Assembly: GCF_003697785.1 (NCBI RefSeq)
Contig: NZ_QOKZ01000001.1
Coordinates: forward strand, 496,001-560,000
Reading direction: 5' to 3'
Source of the DNA: Paracoccus alkanivorans
GTDB lineage: Bacteria > Pseudomonadota > Alphaproteobacteria > Rhodobacterales > Rhodobacteraceae
Length of the DNA stretch: 64,000 bases
The notes under the pieces: generated by a model
The model's database searches: none
What the model saw: the letters and a program-made list of their open reading frames with translations, nothing else
What the model was told of the DNA's origin: nothing
Program-made: the position numbers and the translations under genes
In this document: piece after piece, positions 19,331-28,985 of the stretch
Layout: every line of letters begins with the position of its first letter
How positions within the stretch are numbered: position 1 is the first letter of the stretch

Positions 19331-20242
19331 ATGACTTTCACGGCGTTTCTGGGCGCGCTTGACGCGGAAATTCGTGAACGGGCCGATTGGGGCGACGTCG
19401 CCTCTTATATCCCCGAACTGGCCCGGATCGACCCGGCGCAGTTCGGCATTGCGGTGGCCCTCGCGGACGGGACCATGCTGACCGCGGGAGATGCGGAACA
19501 GCGTTTCTCGATCCAATCGATCTCGAAGGTCTTTGCACTCGCCTGCGTTCTGGGCCGGATCGGAGAGCAGATCTGGACGCGTGTCGGGCGCGAGCCTTCG
19601 GGCGCACGCTTCGATTCCATCCTGCTGCTGGAGCGCGAACATGGCCGTCCGCGCAACCCTTTCATCAATGCGGGCGCCATCGTCACAACCGACGAGATGC
19701 TGGCCGGGCGGACACCGAAAGACGCCTTGTCCGAGATCGTCGGTTTCCTGCGCACTGCTGCCGAGGACGACGATATCCATATTGACAAGGCCGTCGCCAA
19801 ATCCGAGGCCGAGACCGGCTTTCGCAATGTCGCGCTTGCCAATTACCTGATGTCATTCGGCAATCTCCGCAATCCGCCCGAGATGACGCTTGGCACCTAT
19901 TTCCATCAATGCGCCATCGAGATGACCTGCGTGCAACTCGCCCGTGCGGGTCGGATGATCGCCAGCCTGCCCGATGCTCCCCGCATCCTGTCGGCGCAAA
20001 AGATCCGGCGGTTGAATGCGCTCATGATGCTGTGCGGGCATTATGACGGCTCGGGTGATTTCGCCTTCCGCGTCGGATTGCCCGGGAAATCGGGTGTCGG
20101 AGGCGGGCTGCTGATGATTGCGCCGGGAGTGGCATCGGTCGCCATCTGGTCGCCAGGGCTTAATGTTTATGGCAACTCGAAAATGGGCACTTATGCCGCC
20201 GAGCGACTGGTGCAGGAAATGGGCTGGTCGGTTTTCGGTTGA
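19331..20242 (+). CDS. glsA: Glutaminase A
   Basis: Hydrolyses L-glutamine to glutamate and ammonia in the cytoplasm. The serine-dependent beta-lactamase-like fold shows the nucleophile motif [10 protein letters not shown], the substrate-binding [16 protein letters not shown], the YLMSFGNL block and the late [18 protein letters not shown]. The length of 303 residues is typical of bacterial GlsA. The upstream 24-residue gene is close enough for a shared transcript. Confidence 0.96.
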   Translation: MTFTAFLGALDAEIRERADWGDVASYIPELARIDPAQFGIAVALADGTMLTAGDAEQRFSIQSISKVFALACVLGRIGEQIWTRVGREPSGARFDSILLLEREHGRPRNPFINAGAIVTTDEMLAGRTPKDALSEIVGFLRTAAEDDDIHIDKAVAKSEAETGFRNVALANYLMSFGNLRNPPEMTLGTYFHQCAIEMTCVQLARAGRMIASLPDAPRILSAQKIRRLNALMMLCGHYDGSGDFAFRVGLPGKSGVGGGLLMIAPGVASVAIWSPGLNVYGNSKMGTYAAERLVQEMGWSVFG

Positions 20243-20333
20243 AGCAATCGCCCTGCCAGCGCAACGAAATGGCCATATGGACTTGAATATCGGATCATAC
20301 GGACCTATCTTGCAATGCAAAGGAGGAACCGAG

Positions 20334-20723
20334 ATGGAAAATGCCGTCAGAGAGCGTTCCGCAGCCGATATGCAGGCAGTTGCATTGAAAGCGTTCGGCA
20401 GGATTGCCGAGACATGGTCACTGACCGGCAAGGAGGCGGCGGCACTTGCCGACATGTCGGAGTCGACCTGGAAACGCGCCAAGAAACCGGGTTTCGCGGG
20501 CGAGCTTACGCGCGACCAGATGTTGCGGCTCAGCGCTCTGGTGGGGCTCTACAAATCGCTTGAGCTCTATTTCAATCCACCGATCGCGGGCCAATGGGCA
20601 AAGCTGGCCAATCGCGGCCCCGAATTCGACGGCCAGCGCCCGATCGATGCCATGATTCATGGCGGATTGCCGAAAATCCTGCGCGTGCGGAACTATGTCG
20701 ACGCATTGCGAGGCGGCGTTTGA
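20334..20723 (+). CDS. Xre/MbcA/ParS-type antitoxin
   Basis: A 129-residue protein. Residues about 20-70 form a helix-turn-helix (AFGRIAETWSLTGKEAAALADMSESTWKRAK). The C-terminal ~50 residues (LYFNPPIAGQWAKLANRGPEFDGQRPIDAMIHGG...NYVDALRGG) match the MbcA/ParS/Xre toxin-binding domain. The ATG at 20334 has a strong AAAGGAGG site; a longer in-frame start at 20277 lacks one. It ends two bases before the RES gene, the standard order antitoxin-toxin. It is expected to neutralise the RES protein and autorepress the operon. Standard family knowledge; the pairing is inferred from position. Confidence 0.92.
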   Translation: MENAVRERSAADMQAVALKAFGRIAETWSLTGKEAAALADMSESTWKRAKKPGFAGELTRDQMLRLSALVGLYKSLELYFNPPIAGQWAKLANRGPEFDGQRPIDAMIHGGLPKILRVRNYVDALRGGV

Positions 20724-20725
20724 GG

Positions 20726-21412
20726 ATGACCGTCATAAACGATCGGGGGCTAGTGCGCCTGATCTCGGAAACCCATCACAAGCCGCCGGTATTGCGCGGT
20801 CTCGTCGATACCGACGAAGAGGCCGAGATCCTCGCCGAGCTTGAGGGCGAGACCAGCGCACGGCTGATCGCGGAACGTGACGGAAGCCCGGCGCTCGACA
20901 GGCGCGAACTGGTATTCGCGCGGCGGGCACATGACCTGAAGCTTTACGGGCAAAGCCACATCAACGCAGCGTTCACATATACACGCCCGACCGGCAACCG
21001 TTTCAACAGCGGCGACCGGGGAGCGTGGTATTGCAGCTATCACCTGCTGACTTCGGCCGCCGAGGTCGGGTTCCACAGGACACGCGAGCTTGGCTATATC
21101 GGCATTTTCCACGATGAAGCCCGCTATGTCGAAATCCTGGCCGATTTCATCGGCGAATTCCCGGATCTCGACGGCAGGCGTGACCATCCGGCACTGAATG
21201 CAGATCCGGATATCGGCTATCCCGAGGGGCAGAAACTCGCGGCGGAACTTCGCCGGGAAGGTCACCGGGGATTGCTCTATCCTTCCGTGCGTCACGAGGG
21301 CGGGCGATGCCTTGTCGCCTTCGATCCGGGCATAGTCCAGAATGTCCGCCCCGGCGCCAACTGGAAGCTGACCTGGACCGGCACGCCCGAATATTCCATC
21401 GAAGGAATTTGA
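20726..21412 (+). CDS. RES domain NAD+-degrading toxin
   Basis: A 228-residue RES-domain protein. The family motif appears as FTYTRPTGNRFNSGDRG (about 83-99, Arg92), the central WYCSYHLLTSAAEVGFH (101-117, Glu113) and the serine motif GLLYPSVRHEGGRCLVAF (182-199, Ser187). Characterised RES toxins (for example MbcT and ParT) hydrolyse, phosphorolyse or transfer ADP-ribose from NAD+. All the residues expected for activity look intact. It starts two bases after the antitoxin stop. The pair probably depletes NAD+ when the antitoxin is lost; its role in this host is not known. Confidence 0.92.
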   Translation: MTVINDRGLVRLISETHHKPPVLRGLVDTDEEAEILAELEGETSARLIAERDGSPALDRRELVFARRAHDLKLYGQSHINAAFTYTRPTGNRFNSGDRGAWYCSYHLLTSAAEVGFHRTRELGYIGIFHDEARYVEILADFIGEFPDLDGRRDHPALNADPDIGYPEGQKLAAELRREGHRGLLYPSVRHEGGRCLVAFDPGIVQNVRPGANWKLTWTGTPEYSIEGI

Positions 21413-21546
21413 GGCAGGTCGGGCATGTCCGAATACCGGTCCGCCCTGTCATCCCACTGCCCGGCACATGGTGACCGGAATCACTTTCGGCTGGCATTTC
21501 CTCCGCCGCTCGGCTAGGGCAGCGGCGCAAACCGGAAGGCTACCCC

Positions 21547-23367
21547 ATGGATATCCGCAATATCGCCATCATCGCCCATGTCGACCACGGCAAGACCACG
21601 CTGGTCGACCAGTTGCTCAGGCAATCGGGGTCCTTCCGAGAGAACCAGGCCGTGGCCGAGCGCGCCATGGACAGCAACGATATCGAACGCGAACGCGGCA
21701 TCACCATTCTCGCCAAGGCAACCTCGGTGGAATGGAAGGGCACGCGGATCAATATCGTCGATACGCCGGGTCACGCAGATTTCGGCGGCGAGGTGGAGCG
21801 CATCCTGTCGATGGTCGATGGCGTCTGTCTGCTGGTCGATGCCGCCGAGGGCCCGATGCCGCAGACGAAATTCGTCACCTCCAAGGCGCTGGCGCTTGGG
21901 CTGCGCCCCATCGTCGTTCTGAACAAGGTCGACAAGCCCGCCGCCGAGCCCGACGACGCGCTGAACGATGTTTTCGACCTTTTCGCCAATCTGGGCGCCA
22001 GCGACGAGCAACTCGATTTCCCGCATCTCTATGCCTCGGGCATCGGGGGCTGGGCGGACGAGTCGCTGGACGGGCCGCGTCAGGACATGACCGCGCTGTT
22101 CGACATGATCCTGCGCCATGTCGAGGCTCCGAAACAGGTCACCCGGGCGGATGAGCCGTTCCAGATGCTGGCGACCACGCTTGGCGCCGACGCCTTCCTC
22201 GGCCGCCTGCTGACCGGCCGGGTCGAGGCGGGGCGTGCAAAGGCGGGCGATACGCTGAAGGCACTGAGCCGCGGGGGCCAGCGCATCGAACAGTTCCGGA
22301 TCTCCAAGGTGCTGGCCTTTCGCGGGCTGACGCAGCAACCCATCGACGAGGCGGTCGCGGGCGATATCGTCACGCTGGCGGGCATGGCCAAGGCAACGGT
22401 CGCGGATACGCTCTGCGCCCCCGAGGTCGAGACCGCCCTGCCCTCGCAGCCCATCGATCCGCCCACGATCAGCGTCACCTTCGGTATCAATGACAGCCCG
22501 CTGGCCGGGCGCGACGGCAAGAAGGTGCAATCACGAGTGATCCGCGAACGGCTGATGAAAGAGGCCGAGTCCAATGTCGCCATCAAGGTCGAGGACACAC
22601 CGGGGGGCGAAGCCTTCGTCGTCTCGGGCCGGGGCGAACTGCAGATGGGCGTGCTGATCGAAAACATGCGCCGCGAGGGATTCGAGCTGTCGATCAGCCG
22701 CCCACGCGTGATTTTCCGCGAAGAGGACGGCCAGCGGATGGAACCGGTCGAGGAGGTCATCATCGATGTCGATGACGATTATACCGGCGCGGTGATCGAG
22801 AAGCTGACCGGCGACCGCAAGGGCGACATGGTCGACATGCGTCCGGCAGGCCATGGCAAGACCCGGATCGTCGCGCATGTGCCCTCGCGCGGGCTGATCG
22901 GCTATCATGGCGAATTCATGACCGATACGCGCGGCAACGGCGTGCTGAACCGTATCTTCCACGGATGGGCCCCCTACAAGGGCAATATCCAGGGCCGCCG
23001 CCAGGGCGTGCTGATCTCGATGGAGGATGGGGTGTCCGTCGCCTATGCGCTGTGGAATCTCGAAGAGCGCGGCAAGATGTTCATCGGCGCCCAGGAACAG
23101 GTCTATCAGGGCATGATCATCGGCGAGCATTCGCGCGACAACGACCTGGAAGTGAACCCGCTCAAGGGCAAGAAGCTGACCAATGTGCGCGCCTCGGGCA
23201 CCGACGAGGCCGTGCGGCTGACCCCGCCAATCAGGCTGTCGCTGGAAGAGGCCATCGCCTATATCAACGACGACGAGTTGGTCGAGGTCACACCGAAGAA
23301 TATCCGGCTGCGCAAGCGCTGGCTGGATCCGCATGAGCGCAAGAGGCAGGCGCGCAGCGACGGATGA
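21547..23367 (+). CDS. typA: Translational GTPase TypA/BipA
   Basis: A ribosome-associated GTPase implicated in 50S assembly and stress adaptation. The G motifs are all visible: HVDHGKTTL (G1), RERGITI (G2), [12 protein letters not shown] (G3), NKVDKP (G4). Elongation-factor-like beta-barrel and alpha/beta domains follow, with the BipA-specific end ([25 protein letters not shown]). At 606 residues it has the expected length. It is followed by the structured leader of ahcY rather than by a canonical terminator. Confidence 0.97.
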   Translation: MDIRNIAIIAHVDHGKTTLVDQLLRQSGSFRENQAVAERAMDSNDIERERGITILAKATSVEWKGTRINIVDTPGHADFGGEVERILSMVDGVCLLVDAAEGPMPQTKFVTSKALALGLRPIVVLNKVDKPAAEPDDALNDVFDLFANLGASDEQLDFPHLYASGIGGWADESLDGPRQDMTALFDMILRHVEAPKQVTRADEPFQMLATTLGADAFLGRLLTGRVEAGRAKAGDTLKALSRGGQRIEQFRISKVLAFRGLTQQPIDEAVAGDIVTLAGMAKATVADTLCAPEVETALPSQPIDPPTISVTFGINDSPLAGRDGKKVQSRVIRERLMKEAESNVAIKVEDTPGGEAFVVSGRGELQMGVLIENMRREGFELSISRPRVIFREEDGQRMEPVEEVIIDVDDDYTGAVIEKLTGDRKGDMVDMRPAGHGKTRIVAHVPSRGLIGYHGEFMTDTRGNGVLNRIFHGWAPYKGNIQGRRQGVLISMEDGVSVAYALWNLEERGKMFIGAQEQVYQGMIIGEHSRDNDLEVNPLKGKKLTNVRASGTDEAVRLTPPIRLSLEEAIAYINDDELVEVTPKNIRLRKRWLDPHERKRQARSDG

Positions 23368-23368
23368 A

Positions 23369-23469
23369 CCCGGGTAGCTGATTTGGCAGATTGCAGTTTT
23401 TCGGGGTGAATGTTTCAACTTGTAGTCAAAGCGGCATTCCGCTTGGGCTCCCGATAGGATATCGAGCCT
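23369..23469 (+). promoter_or_regulatory. Structured leader of ahcY; SAM-II-like pseudoknot candidate
   Basis: The leader of about 135 bases before ahcY can fold into several elements. One is a stem of 23369-23379 with 23395-23405 (10 of 11 pairs, several G-U), closing a loop that starts GATTTG and ends ATTGC. A possible pseudoknot pairs 23389-23394 with 23422-23427 (6 pairs). Two simple hairpins follow: 23429-23444 (perfect 6 bp) and 23445-23469. GATTT...TTGC in the loop and GTGA after the stem recall the SAM-II riboswitch. However, the required 3' GCUAAA is replaced by GUCAAA, and the element lies about 75 bases from the start codon. An unassigned SAM-linked leader is a fair hypothesis, not a call. 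Confidence 0.4.
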
Positions 23470-23502
23470 ACGACACATGCATGATGACAAGGCAGGATTC
23501 TC

Positions 23503-24894
23503 GTGACCGATCACATCATCAAGGATATTTCCCTGGCTGATTACGGCCGGAAGGAACTGGACATCGCCGAGACCGAGATGCCGGGGCTGATGGCCCTGCG
23601 GGCGGAATACGGCGAGGCAAAGCCGCTGAAGGGCGCACGGATCGCCGGTTCGCTGCATATGACCGTGCAGACCGCCGTGCTGATCGAGACGCTGACGGCG
23701 CTTGGCGCCGAGGTAAGGTGGGCGTCCTGCAATATCTACTCGACACAGGACCATGCCGCGGCGGCAATTGCCGCCAGTGGCGTGCCCGTCTTTGCCATCA
23801 AGGGCGAAACGCTGGAGGAATACTGGTCCTATACCGACCGAATCTTCCAGTTCCCGGAAGGCACGGCGAACATGATCCTCGACGATGGCGGGGATGCGAC
23901 GCTTTACGTGCTGATGGGCGCGCGGGTGGAGGCCGGCGAAACCGGCCTGATCGCCACACCGACCAGCGAGGAGGAAGAGGCGCTTTTCGCCCAGATCAGG
24001 AAGCGGCTGGCGGAAAGCCCCGGCTGGTTCACCGCTCAGCGCGATGCGATCAAGGGTGTCAGCGAAGAAACCACGACCGGCGTGCATCGTCTTTACGACC
24101 TGCACAAGAAGGGCCTGCTGCCCTTCCCGGCGATCAACGTCAATGACAGCGTCACCAAGTCGAAATTCGACAATAAATACGGCTGCAAGGAAAGCCTTGT
24201 CGACGGCATCCGCCGCGCCACCGACGTGATGATGGCGGGCAAGGTGGCAGTCGTCTGCGGTTATGGCGACGTCGGCAAGGGCTCGGCGGCCTCGCTGGCC
24301 GGGGCCGGCGCGCGGGTGAAGGTGACCGAGGTCGATCCGATCTGCGCATTGCAGGCGGCGATGGACGGGTTCGAGGTGGTGACGCTGGAGGATGTGGCAA
24401 ACAGCGCCGACATCTTCATCACCACCACCGGCAACCGCGACGTGATCCGCATCGAGCATATGCGCGAGATGAAGGACATGGCCATCGTCGGCAATATCGG
24501 CCATTTCGACAACGAGATTCAGGTCGCCAATCTCAAGAACCACAAATGGACCAATATCAAGGACCAGGTGGACATGGTCGAGATGCCCTCGGGCAACCGG
24601 ATCATCCTGCTGTCGCAGGGACGGCTGCTGAACCTTGGCAATGCGACCGGGCACCCCTCCTTCGTGATGTCTGCCAGCTTCACCAACCAGGTGCTGGCTC
24701 AGATCGAGCTGTGGACCAAGGGGGACGATTACCAACCCGGCGTCTATATCCTGCCGAAGCACCTGGATGAAAAGGTCGCAAGGCTGCATCTGGACAAGAT
24801 CGGGGTCAAGCTGACACAACTGTCTCCAGAGCAGGCCGAATATATCGGCGTCACGCCTGAAGGTCCCTTCAAATCAGATCATTACCGGTATTGA
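23503..24894 (+). CDS. ahcY: Adenosylhomocysteinase
   Basis: Hydrolyses S-adenosylhomocysteine to adenosine and homocysteine, relieving product inhibition of methyltransferases. The NAD-binding loop [10 protein letters not shown] is intact, with [17 protein letters not shown] ahead of it and the ending [24 protein letters not shown], the canonical C-terminus. The GTG start has an AGGA 5 bases upstream and gives 463 residues. metK follows after 3 bases, so the two SAM-cycle enzymes should be cotranscribed under the structured leader at 23369-23469. Confidence 0.97.
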   Translation: MTDHIIKDISLADYGRKELDIAETEMPGLMALRAEYGEAKPLKGARIAGSLHMTVQTAVLIETLTALGAEVRWASCNIYSTQDHAAAAIAASGVPVFAIKGETLEEYWSYTDRIFQFPEGTANMILDDGGDATLYVLMGARVEAGETGLIATPTSEEEEALFAQIRKRLAESPGWFTAQRDAIKGVSEETTTGVHRLYDLHKKGLLPFPAINVNDSVTKSKFDNKYGCKESLVDGIRRATDVMMAGKVAVVCGYGDVGKGSAASLAGAGARVKVTEVDPICALQAAMDGFEVVTLEDVANSADIFITTTGNRDVIRIEHMREMKDMAIVGNIGHFDNEIQVANLKNHKWTNIKDQVDMVEMPSGNRIILLSQGRLLNLGNATGHPSFVMSASFTNQVLAQIELWTKGDDYQPGVYILPKHLDEKVARLHLDKIGVKLTQLSPEQAEYIGVTPEGPFKSDHYRY

Positions 24895-24897
24895 GCC

Positions 24898-26076
24898 ATG
24901 ACTGAATACTCGCTGTTCACCTCGGAATCTGTATCCGAGGGCCACCCCGACAAGATTGCCGACCAGATCTCGGACGCGATCCTCGACGCCATCATGGCCG
25001 AGGACCCTCGCGCCCGCGTCGCCTGCGAGACAATGGTGAAGACCGGTGTCGCGATCATCTCGGGCGAGATTACCACCAGCGCATGGGTCGACCTGGAATC
25101 GATCGTGCGCGAGGTCATCAACGATATCGGCTACAGTTCATCCGAAGTGGGCTTCGACGGGGCGACATGTTCGGTCATCAACATCATCGGCAAGCAATCG
25201 CCCGAAATCAACCAGGGCGTCGACCGCGAAAAGCTCGAAGAGCAGGGTGCCGGCGATCAGGGGCTGATGTTCGGCTATGCCTCGGACGAGACCGATGTGC
25301 TGATGCCCGCCCCGATCACCTATGCGCATAGATTGGTCGAGCGGCAGTCCAAGGTTCGCCGCAACGGCATCCTGCCATGGCTGCGCCCGGATGCGAAATC
25401 GCAGGTAACGCTGCGCTACGGTGCCGATGGGCGTCCCGAGGGTATCGACGCGGTCGTGTTGTCGACGCAGCATAACCCCGATATCGGGCTTGCCGATCTG
25501 CGCGAGGCAGTGATCGAGGAAATCATCAGGCCGGTCCTGCCCGCCGAATGGCTGTCGAAAGAGACGAAATATTTCATCAATCCTACCGGCAAGTTCGTGA
25601 TCGGCGGTCCGGTGGGCGATTGCGGTCTGACCGGGCGCAAGATCATCGTCGACAGCTATGGCGGCATGGCCCGTCACGGTGGCGGGGCTTTTTCGGGCAA
25701 GGATCCGTCCAAGGTGGACCGCTCGGCGGCCTATGCGGGACGTTGGGTGGCCAAGAATATCGTGGCGGCAGGACTGGCCAGCCGGTGCGAGATCCAGGTC
25801 AGTTATGCCATCGGCGAGGCGCAGCCAACCTCGATCTCGCTGAACACCTTCGGCACGGAAACCGTTCCGCATGACAGGATCGTCGCTGCCGTGCGCGACG
25901 TGTTCGACCTGCGCCCCTTCGCAATCATCCGTGATCTGGACCTGCTGCATCCGATCTATCGCCCAACCGCGACCTATGGGCATTTCGGACGCGATCCCTA
26001 CACGTTGAACGGCGCGATCGCCTTCAGTTGGGAAAAGACCGACCGGGCCGAGGCGCTGAAAGCGGCGGCCAGCTGA
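24898..26076 (+). CDS. metK: S-adenosylmethionine synthetase
   Basis: Makes SAM from methionine and ATP. Recognisable are [14 protein letters not shown], the [13 protein letters not shown] loop, the phosphate-binding [23 protein letters not shown] and [12 protein letters not shown]. At 392 residues it is a standard MetK. It lies 3 bases after ahcY, an order that links SAH removal with SAM formation. The known Rhodobacterales SAM/SAH riboswitch usually seen ahead of metK is not apparent here. Confidence 0.97.
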   Translation: MTEYSLFTSESVSEGHPDKIADQISDAILDAIMAEDPRARVACETMVKTGVAIISGEITTSAWVDLESIVREVINDIGYSSSEVGFDGATCSVINIIGKQSPEINQGVDREKLEEQGAGDQGLMFGYASDETDVLMPAPITYAHRLVERQSKVRRNGILPWLRPDAKSQVTLRYGADGRPEGIDAVVLSTQHNPDIGLADLREAVIEEIIRPVLPAEWLSKETKYFINPTGKFVIGGPVGDCGLTGRKIIVDSYGGMARHGGGAFSGKDPSKVDRSAAYAGRWVAKNIVAAGLASRCEIQVSYAIGEAQPTSISLNTFGTETVPHDRIVAAVRDVFDLRPFAIIRDLDLLHPIYRPTATYGHFGRDPYTLNGAIAFSWEKTDRAEALKAAAS

Positions 26077-26089
26077 TTCTGCTGCGTGG

Positions 26090-26149
26090 CGCCGGGCCTT
26101 CCGGGGCTCCGTCCCGGCGACTCCCGGGGATACTTGCATGAAGAAGAAG
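26090..26149. repeat. Composite intergenic repeat, copy near ratA/metK
   Basis: A 7-bp hairpin (CGCCGGG at 26090-26096 with CCCGGCG at 26113-26119) is followed 8 bases later by the repeat core at 26128-26149, here GATACTTGCATGAAGAAGAAG-like. The element sits between the convergent ends of metK and the RatA-like gene. It might act as a terminator, though no T-run follows. Confidence 0.6.
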
Positions 26150-26179
26150 GGCGCGCGTATTCGGCAACGGCCCCAAGGA

Positions 26180-26644
26180 TCAGCCGTAAAGCGCGCGGGC
26201 GCGATCTTCGAATGCCTTGACGATCCGGGACATGGCCTCGTGAAAGACGACGCCGATCAACCGTTGCAGGATGGCGTTGCGAAACTCGAAATCGACAAAG
26301 AATTCAACCCGGCTGCCGCCACCGGGACGATCAAGGAAAGTCCAGCCGCTGCGCATATGCCTGAAAGGACCGTCCAGGTATTCGGTGTCGATCTTCAGAA
26401 TCTCCGTCTCGGGATCGGCCGGCCATAGCACGACCCTGCTGCCGAACCTCTCACGGAAAACCTTGAAACTGATAACCAGATCGGCGGCGATTTCCTCCGC
26501 CCCGTCAGGGCGGGTCCGGCGCGACCGGATACGGGCCGCACTGTTCCAGGGCAGGAATTGCGGATAACTTTCCACATCAGCGACGAGGTCGTACATCTGG
26601 CGGGCGGAATAGGGAAGGTCGCGGCTGTCCTGATGATGCGGCAC
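26180..26644 (-). CDS. RatA/COQ10-type START-domain protein
   Basis: A 154-residue protein with the COQ10/RatA pattern YSARQMYDLVADVESYPQFLPW near the start and VEFFVDFEFRNAILQRLIGVVFHEAMSRIVKAFEDRA at the end. Proteins of this family bind ubiquinone or similar lipids; some are annotated as RatA toxins on the basis of the E. coli protein. In alphaproteobacteria without an adjacent RatB, a quinone-binding role is the more likely reading. It is the only gene of its unit, convergent with metK, and its 3' side carries the composite repeat at 26090-26149. Confidence 0.88.
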   Translation of the reverse strand: MPHHQDSRDLPYSARQMYDLVADVESYPQFLPWNSAARIRSRRTRPDGAEEIAADLVISFKVFRERFGSRVVLWPADPETEILKIDTEYLDGPFRHMRSGWTFLDRPGGGSRVEFFVDFEFRNAILQRLIGVVFHEAMSRIVKAFEDRARALYG

Positions 26645-26713
26645 GGGGAACTCTTGAGTTTCAGCAGGTCGGGTTGTTTGTTATTCCAAGGGCAGTAACA
26701 GGATAAACGGGCA

Positions 26714-26899
26714 ATGAACAACCTGATCTGGCTTATTCGTGCGTCGAAATGGGCGCGTCATCCGCCAAGCGCACGGATGGTAAAGCTGGTTCTGTCCATT
26801 GTTGCCATTGCCGTCGTCATCATCGCACTGGAAAAGCTGGGCTGGTGGCCCGAATGGGCGACGATGGAACGGAGCCGCAGGCCGCGCCTGCCGCATTGA
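26714..26899 (+). CDS. Small membrane protein of unknown function
   Basis: A 61-residue protein MNNLIWLIRASKWARHPPSA... with one clear membrane helix (MVKLVLSIVAIAVVIIALEKLGWWPEW). A basic amphipathic segment precedes the helix. It starts 69 bases from the divergent RatA-like gene. The upstream AGGA is about 11 bases from the ATG, a weak site. Proteins like it are common in Rhodobacteraceae. Nothing visible indicates a function. Confidence 0.75.
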   Translation: MNNLIWLIRASKWARHPPSARMVKLVLSIVAIAVVIIALEKLGWWPEWATMERSRRPRLPH

Positions 26900-26911
26900 G
26901 ACGAGTTTGGC

Positions 26912-27757
26912 CTATAGCCCTGCCTCGGCGAATGTGTCGCATTGCGCCATCTGGCCCGAGCGGAAACCGCGCATCAGCCATTCCTGTCGCTGCGCAGCAC
27001 TCCCATGGGTGAAACTGTCAGGCATCGGCGTGTGCCCGGCACTGGCCTGTATCACGTCATCGCCGACGGCTTCGGCAGCCCCCATGGCCTCGGCCAGATC
27101 GCCCTCTTCCAGAGTGCCGAAACGCTCATTCGCCTGGCGCGCCCAGATACCGGCATAGCAGTCGGCCTGCAGCTCGGTCAGCACCGACAGCGCGTTGGAG
27201 TCCGCTTCGCTGACGCGGCTACGCATGGCGTTCACCTCTCCCAGCACCCCGGTGAGGTTCTGGACATGGTGGCCTACCTCATGCGCGATTACATAGGCGG
27301 CGGCGAAATCTCCCCCCGCCCCCATCCTCTGCGCCATCAGGTCGAAGAAATCGGTGTCGAGATATACCTTGCGGTCGCCGGGACAGTAGAACGGTCCCAT
27401 CGCTGCCGAGGCCCCGCCACATGCGGATTGCACCACGCCGCTGAACAGCACCAGCGTCGGTTCGGCATAGTCGATGCCCGCCTGCTCGGGCAGGGTCGCG
27501 CCCCAGACCTCTTCGGTATCGGCCAGCACCACCGAGACGAATTCGCCATATTGCTGATCGGCTTCGCTGAGTGGCGCCCCTTGCTGTGGCTGCCCCTGAT
27601 CCAGCCCCTGGACAAGCGGCGTAATATCAATACCGAAGAAATAGCCAACGGCCAGAACCGCCAGCACGCCCACTACGCCGACACCCCCGGCGCGTGTGCG
27701 GCCCATGCCGCGCCGGTCCTCGATATTGCCGCTGCCCCGCCTGCCCCGCCATCTCAT
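26912..27757 (-). CDS. YpfJ-type neutral zinc metallopeptidase
   Basis: A 281-residue protein of the YpfJ family. It has an N-terminal membrane anchor (GVVGVLAVLAVGYFFG), and a zinc-binding motif YVIAHEVGHHVQN is flanked by ACGGASAAMGPFYCPGDRKVYLD and by the later TELQADCYAGIWA, which supplies the third ligand. The region after the anchor is probably periplasmic. An ATG at 27757 is favoured by a GAGGGGAG site. Substrates of this family are unknown. It is divergent from the YqaA gene. Confidence 0.92.
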   Translation of the reverse strand: MRWRGRRGSGNIEDRRGMGRTRAGGVGVVGVLAVLAVGYFFGIDITPLVQGLDQGQPQQGAPLSEADQQYGEFVSVVLADTEEVWGATLPEQAGIDYAEPTLVLFSGVVQSACGGASAAMGPFYCPGDRKVYLDTDFFDLMAQRMGAGGDFAAAYVIAHEVGHHVQNLTGVLGEVNAMRSRVSEADSNALSVLTELQADCYAGIWARQANERFGTLEEGDLAEAMGAAEAVGDDVIQASAGHTPMPDSFTHGSAAQRQEWLMRGFRSGQMAQCDTFAEAGL

Positions 27758-27877
27758 CGCCCGGCTCCCCTCGCAATTCCTGAACACAGATCATCACAGC
27801 AGCGCGAAGCCTGCGCAAGTGTCTTGACGACCGGTGCATGGGCGGTCAATCCATCACACTGAAACGAAAGGGACGAG

Positions 27878-28456
27878 ATGCTGCGCAAGCTTTATGACTG
27901 GACGATGGGGCTTGCCGCCCACCGGCACGCCATGCCGGCCCTGTTTGGGGTCAGTTTCATCGAAAGCTCAGTCTTTCCGATTCCGCCCGATGTGCTGATG
28001 ATCCCGATGGTGCTCGCGCGGAAGGCGCGGGCTTTCCTTATCGCGGCGATAGCGACGCTCGGATCTGTGCTGGGCGCGCTTCTGGGATACTGGATCGGCG
28101 CGGCCCTGATGGACACGCTCGGGCAATGGGTTCTTACCGTCTATGGCAAGGAGGAATCCTACCACCAGCTTGCCGTCCGCTTTGCCGAATATGGCGGATG
28201 GGCAGTGCTGTTCGCCGCGTTGACGCCATTTCCCTTCAAGGTCATCACCATCTTTTCAGGCGCCGTCGGTTTCTCCCTGCCTCTATTCGTACTGACCGCG
28301 ATCGTCGGGCGCGCGGGGCGGTTCTTTGTCGTCGCGGCGCTTTTGTGGCGCTTCGGCCCGCCCATCCGCGACTTTATCGAGCGGCGGTTGGGACTGGTTT
28401 TCACTGTCTTCATGATCTGCCTCGTCGGAGGCTTTATCGCGCTGAGGTATCTATGA
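27878..28456 (+). CDS. YqaA/DedA-like membrane protein
   Basis: A 192-residue integral membrane protein with about five hydrophobic segments. It has the DedA-like FIESSVFPIPPDVLMIPMVLARKARAFLIAAIATLGSVLGALLGYWIG stretch and ALTPFPFKVITIFSGAVGFSLPLF, which is the YqaA (SNARE-associated/DedA) pattern. DedA proteins affect membrane lipid homeostasis and the proton motive force; a flippase-type role has been shown for some. It overlaps dsbB by 4 bases (ATGA), so the two are cotranscribed. Confidence 0.88.
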   Translation: MLRKLYDWTMGLAAHRHAMPALFGVSFIESSVFPIPPDVLMIPMVLARKARAFLIAAIATLGSVLGALLGYWIGAALMDTLGQWVLTVYGKEESYHQLAVRFAEYGGWAVLFAALTPFPFKVITIFSGAVGFSLPLFVLTAIVGRAGRFFVVAALLWRFGPPIRDFIERRLGLVFTVFMICLVGGFIALRYL

Positions 28457-28920
28457 ACGCAACCAGACTGGCCCTTCTCGCAGGTGCCGGATCGGCAGCG
28501 CTGCTGCTCGCGGCACTTGGATTCCAGGCGGCGGGTTATGCACCTTGCGAGTTGTGCATCCTGCAGCGCTGGCCGCATCTGGCCGCAGTGATCGTTGCGG
28601 GTCTGATCTGGCTGACGGGACGGGTCCGGGTGCTGGCGGTGCTGGGGATGGTCGCAGCGGGGGTTGCGATGGGGCTGGCCATCTATCATAGCGGCGTCGA
28701 GATGGCGTGGTGGGCCGGCCCCGCACATTGCTCGGGCGGGGTCAGTGATCTTGCAAGACTGTCTACGCAGGATCTGATGACCAGGCTTCAGGACGCCCCG
28801 GTGGTGCGCTGTGACGAGGTAGCATGGCGGTTTCTCGGCTTGTCCATGGCCAGCTGGAACGCGGTGTTTTCGGCCTGTCTCGCCGTGATTTGGGGGATGG
28901 CGGCGGGGCGCTCGCGCTGA
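28453..28920 (+). CDS. dsbB: Disulfide bond formation protein B (DsbB)
   Basis: An inner-membrane quinone-linked oxidase of DsbA, 155 residues. The first periplasmic loop has the paired cysteines PCELCILQRWPH; a second pair is in AHCSGG and VVRCDEV. Four transmembrane segments are predicted by eye. Translation is probably coupled to yqaA through the ATGA overlap. It converges on the chemoreceptor gene. Confidence 0.93.
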   Translation: MNATRLALLAGAGSAALLLAALGFQAAGYAPCELCILQRWPHLAAVIVAGLIWLTGRVRVLAVLGMVAAGVAMGLAIYHSGVEMAWWAGPAHCSGGVSDLARLSTQDLMTRLQDAPVVRCDEVAWRFLGLSMASWNAVFSACLAVIWGMAAGRSR

Positions 28921-28985
28921 GCCCCCCCGAAAACGCGCCGGTCCGCATCGCCGGCAACCCGTTTCAGTGCATCACCATGACCGCA

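Noticed and set aside
23368-23502. The Rhodobacterales SAM/SAH riboswitch or the SAH riboswitch before ahcY
   Set aside because: The characteristic bases of neither motif were found, so it is not annotated as either; only a structured leader is claimed.
22531-24819. A long open frame on the minus strand (over 700 codons) across typA and ahcY
   Set aside because: It lies antisense to two clearly conserved enzymes and reads as low-complexity codon shadow with no family motif.
26180-26644. A RatAB toxin-antitoxin pair
   Set aside because: Only the START-domain protein is present and no RatB partner is adjacent; a quinone-binding role is more likely.
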